Origin: Bacteroides intestinalis
GTDB taxonomy: Bacteria > Bacteroidota > Bacteroidia > Bacteroidales > Bacteroidaceae
Reading direction: 5' to 3'
DNA length: 64,000 nucleotides
Assembly: GCF_003464595.1 (NCBI RefSeq)
Contig: NZ_QRZF01000004.1
Span: 1 to 64,000 of the forward strand
Positions 61,917-64,000 of this stretch are shown here, piece by piece. A program made the translations under genes and the position numbers. The notes beneath the pieces are model-generated. The model searched no databases, had not been told where the DNA came from, and was given only the letters and a program-made list of their open reading frames with translations. Numbering within the stretch: the stretch's first letter is position 1; every line of letters begins with the position of its first letter.

Positions 61917-63254
61917 TTAAATAATTCCCTGACCCATCATAGCGTGAGCCACCTTCATGAAGCCTGCAATATTAGCTCCCTTCACGTAGTTGATGTAACC
62001 GTCAGGTTCTGTCCCATATTTTACGCATTGTGCATGAATGCCGTGCATAATTGCGTGCAGTTTCTCGTCCACTTCGGCAGCACTCCAACTGAGATGCATG
62101 GCGTTCTGTGACATTTCCAATCCGGAAGTAGCAACACCACCGGCATTGACAGCTTTACCCGGAGCATACATAATCTTATGTTCAATGAACAAATCGATTG
62201 CTTCCGGCGTACAGCCCATATTTGAGATTTCTCCTACACACATCACTTTATTTTCAATCAACTGACGGGCATCATCACCATTCAGTTCATTTTGCGTAGC
62301 ACAAGGCAGTGCAATATCAGCTTTCACTTCCCAAGGACGTTTGCCGGCAACAAATGTAGAACCGGGGAATTCGTCTGCATACGGAGCCACGATGTCGTTG
62401 CCCGATGAACGGAGTTCAAGCATATAATCTATCTTTTCGCCACTGATACCATTCGGATCATAAATATATCCGTCCGGTCCGGAGATAGTAACTACTTTTG
62501 CGCCCAATTCGGTTGCTTTGGTAGCAGCACCCCAAGCCACATTTCCGAAACCGGAAACAGCAACGGTCTTACCCTTTATATCAATGCCTTTAGTCTCTAA
62601 CATCTGGTTCACGAAGTACAATCCGCCGAAACCTGTAGCTTCAGGACGAATCAGAGAACCGCCAAATTCCAAACCTTTTCCGGTAAATGTACCGGTAAAT
62701 TCACGCGTTAGCTTCTTATACATACCGAACATATAGCCCACTTCACGACCACCGACACCGATATCACCGGCTGGTACATCCATATCCGGACCAAGATGAC
62801 GCCACAATTCCAGCATGAAAGCCTGGCAGAATCTCATAATTTCACCATCGCTCTTACCGCGTGGAGAGAAGTCGGAACCACCTTTACCACCACCCATAGG
62901 CAAAGTAGTCAGTGCATTTTTAAACGTCTGTTCAAATCCTAAGAATTTCAGGATAGAAAGATTTACAGAAGCATGGAAACGAATGCCGCCTTTGTACGGG
63001 CCAATGGCATTGTTGAATTGCACACGATAGCCAAGGTTGGTTTGTACATCACCTTTGTCGTCCACCCAAGTAACACGGAACGTAAAGATACGGTCGGGTT
63101 CAACCAAGCGTTCTATGATTTTAGCTTTCTCGAACTCTGGATGCTGGTTATAGATATCTTCGATGGAAAGAAGTACTTCCTTTACGGCTTGAAGATATTC
63201 AGACTCGCCGGGATGCTTTGCCTCTAAAGAGGACATAATTCGTTCGATATTCAT
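61917..63254 (-). CDS. gdhB: Glutamate dehydrogenase, hexameric type (copy 2)
   Basis: This 445-residue enzyme has the same length and motif order as the copy at 20995-22332: YKGGIRFHASVNLSILKFLGFEQTF, the catalytic-lysine loop LTTLPMGGGKGGSDFSPRGKS, VPAGDIGVGGREVGYM, and the coenzyme site VSGFGNVAWGAATKATELGAK. It interconverts glutamate with 2-oxoglutarate and ammonia. The coenzyme region differs from copy 1, which hints at different NAD/NADP use or regulation. It has its own promoter (63329-63336), a leader with an 8-bp hairpin, and a strong terminator. The gdhB symbol follows the two-enzyme naming in Bacteroides and is tentative. Confidence 0.93.
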   Translation of the reverse strand: MNIERIMSSLEAKHPGESEYLQAVKEVLLSIEDIYNQHPEFEKAKIIERLVEPDRIFTFRVTWVDDKGDVQTNLGYRVQFNNAIGPYKGGIRFHASVNLSILKFLGFEQTFKNALTTLPMGGGKGGSDFSPRGKSDGEIMRFCQAFMLELWRHLGPDMDVPAGDIGVGGREVGYMFGMYKKLTREFTGTFTGKGLEFGGSLIRPEATGFGGLYFVNQMLETKGIDIKGKTVAVSGFGNVAWGAATKATELGAKVVTISGPDGYIYDPNGISGEKIDYMLELRSSGNDIVAPYADEFPGSTFVAGKRPWEVKADIALPCATQNELNGDDARQLIENKVMCVGEISNMGCTPEAIDLFIEHKIMYAPGKAVNAGGVATSGLEMSQNAMHLSWSAAEVDEKLHAIMHGIHAQCVKYGTEPDGYINYVKGANIAGFMKVAHAMMGQGII

Positions 63255-63295
63255 AATATTACGTTTTAAAAGGTTTATCCTTTCGTGATTTCAAG

Positions 63296-63336
63296 GTTAT
63301 TCGAACAAAGTGTCAACGAATAACACTGCAAATATA
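63296..63336 (-). promoter_or_regulatory. Promoter box and leader hairpin of the second gdh gene
   Basis: Minus-strand TATATTTG (63329-63336) fits TAnnTTTG. The transcript would start with or just before an 8-bp hairpin (63296-63303 with 63317-63324) in a leader of about 70 bases. Confidence 0.5.
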
Positions 63337-63401
63337 GGAATTCTTTTGGATTCACCTATACTTTTCAGCATTATTTTGATTAAAGAATGATAAAATGTCA
63401 A

Positions 63402-63434
63402 ATAAGTAGTGATTAATCACTAATCACTACTTAT
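63402..63434. repeat. TGATTA heptamer hairpin over the prolyl oligopeptidase stop
   Basis: A perfect 14-bp stem (63402-63415 with 63421-63434) with a 5-base loop. It covers the stop codon of the peptidase gene and probably ends its transcript. Confidence 0.8.
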
Positions 63435-64000
63435 CAAACTTCATTCCCATATTATACATGATAAAGGCGTAGGTGTCAGCCTGTTCTTCAAGCACCTTAC
63501 TCATTGGCTTACCTGCACCATGTCCGGCTTTGCTTTCAATACGGATAAGCGTAGGATTCGTTCCGTCATTACATTCCTGCAGGGTAGCAGCGAATTTAAA
63601 TGAGTGGGCAGGAACTACACGGTCATCATGATCGGCAGTAATAACCATCGTTGCAGGATATTGGGTACCGGGTTTCAGGTTGTGCAGTGGAGAGTAGCCT
63701 TTCAGGTACTCGAACATTTCCTTGCTGTCCTCGCTTGTACCGTAATCGCTTGCCCAGTTCCATCCGATAGTGAACTTATGATAACGCAACATATCCATTA
63801 CACCTACCTGCGGAATAGCTACACGGAACAGATCAGGACGTTGTGTCATACAGGCTCCTACCAGCAAACCACCATTGGAACCGCCTACTATGGCAATTTT
63901 ATCTTTATTAGTATATTTATTACCTATAAGATATTCAGCAGCCGAAATAAAATCATCAAATACATTTTGCTTCTGCATCTTAGTACCTGCTATGTGCCAG
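63427..64000 (-). CDS. Prolyl oligopeptidase (S9A), C-terminal part
   Basis: The frame stays open to the right edge, so this is the last 191 or so residues of a larger enzyme (S9A members have about 700). The upstream codons before Met at 63978 read WHIAGTK and continue the family sequence, so that Met is not the start. The catalytic triad is complete: Ser in [12 protein letters not shown], Asp in [13 protein letters not shown] and His in AGHGAGKP. The enzyme cuts short peptides after proline. Whether it has a signal peptide cannot be seen. Confidence 0.93.
   Translation of the reverse strand, partial: WHIAGTKMQKQNVFDDFISAAEYLIGNKYTNKDKIAIVGGSNGGLLVGACMTQRPDLFRVAIPQVGVMDMLRYHKFTIGWNWASDYGTSEDSKEMFEYLKGYSPLHNLKPGTQYPATMVITADHDDRVVPAHSFKFAATLQECNDGTNPTLIRIESKAGHGAGKPMSKVLEEQADTYAFIMYNMGMKFDK

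Noticed and set aside
1..64000. CRISPR arrays, tRNA or rRNA genes, complete insertion sequences, integrases
   Set aside because: None was seen: no spaced direct repeats of CRISPR length, no cloverleaf-like sequence with a tRNA T-arm, no transposase or integrase frame.

Overview
The window reads as a chromosomal segment of a gut Bacteroides (order Bacteroidales). The reasons are a SusC/SusD pair inside a polysaccharide utilization locus, many genes of Bacteroidetes-restricted families (DUF4290, an MG2-like surface protein, DUF4377, SprA, a DUF3843-like protein), and dozens of intergenic matches to the Bacteroides sigma-ABfr -7 element TAnnTTTG. Several of these have a TTG/TTTG element 19-20 bases upstream. 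No rRNA, tRNA, CRISPR array, complete insertion sequence or prophage was seen. The species cannot be fixed from the sequence alone.

Layout. 1-10.8 kb is a mixed housekeeping and stress region of mostly single genes: GNAT acetyltransferase, MsrAB, DUF5131, MmcQ-like, MATE pump, ABM and VOC proteins, two AraC regulators, TIGR02757, DUF2867, a lipoprotein and a DMT exporter. 10.7-14.2 kb has a cell-wall amidase divergent from metY, then an OmpA-type lipoprotein. 14.4-18.0 kb is a leftward module: a TetR regulator, then a DUF4377 lipoprotein, then a large MG2-like surface protein. A perfect 40-bp palindrome lies over the predicted -33 region of the lipoprotein promoter. 18.3-22.4 kb holds malic enzyme, an overlapping tiny membrane-protein ORF, and gdhA.

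22.4-38.2 kb is the most distinctive part: a leftward eight-gene polysaccharide utilization operon with a divergent GntR/UTRA regulator. In transcription order it encodes a class I mannose-6-phosphate isomerase with an extra N-terminal domain, a ROK sugar kinase, an MFS sugar transporter, SusC, SusD, a GH79-like lipoprotein, a GH2 enzyme and a DUF5054 (GH38-like) enzyme. Together these could import a glycan, cut it in the periplasm, carry the monosaccharide through the inner membrane, phosphorylate it and isomerize it to fructose 6-phosphate. That is inferred from gene families; mannose is the best guess for the sugar. A decayed HU-like DNA-binding gene lies just beyond the regulator.

38.4-51.8 kb is core genome: yicC-gmk-small membrane protein-nadD and lemA-DUF3137 leftward, then the rightward cluster tsaB-DUF4290-murA-rimM-M23-dxr-rseP, a lipoprotein, ddh (meso-diaminopimelate dehydrogenase) and ruvA. 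Several gaps in the rightward cluster are filled by short AT-rich heptamer repeats. 51.9-59.4 kb is one very large gene for the outer-membrane protein SprA, preceded by an array of alternating inverted TGAGAA/TTCTCA units spaced about one helical turn apart. The window ends with a DUF3843-like gene, an M24 aminopeptidase P, a second glutamate dehydrogenase and the C-terminal part of a prolyl oligopeptidase that runs off the right edge.

Several longest-ORF starts are TTG or GTG codons lying in or next to a promoter -7 box. Those starts were moved to the first suitable downstream ATG, and this is noted in each entry.
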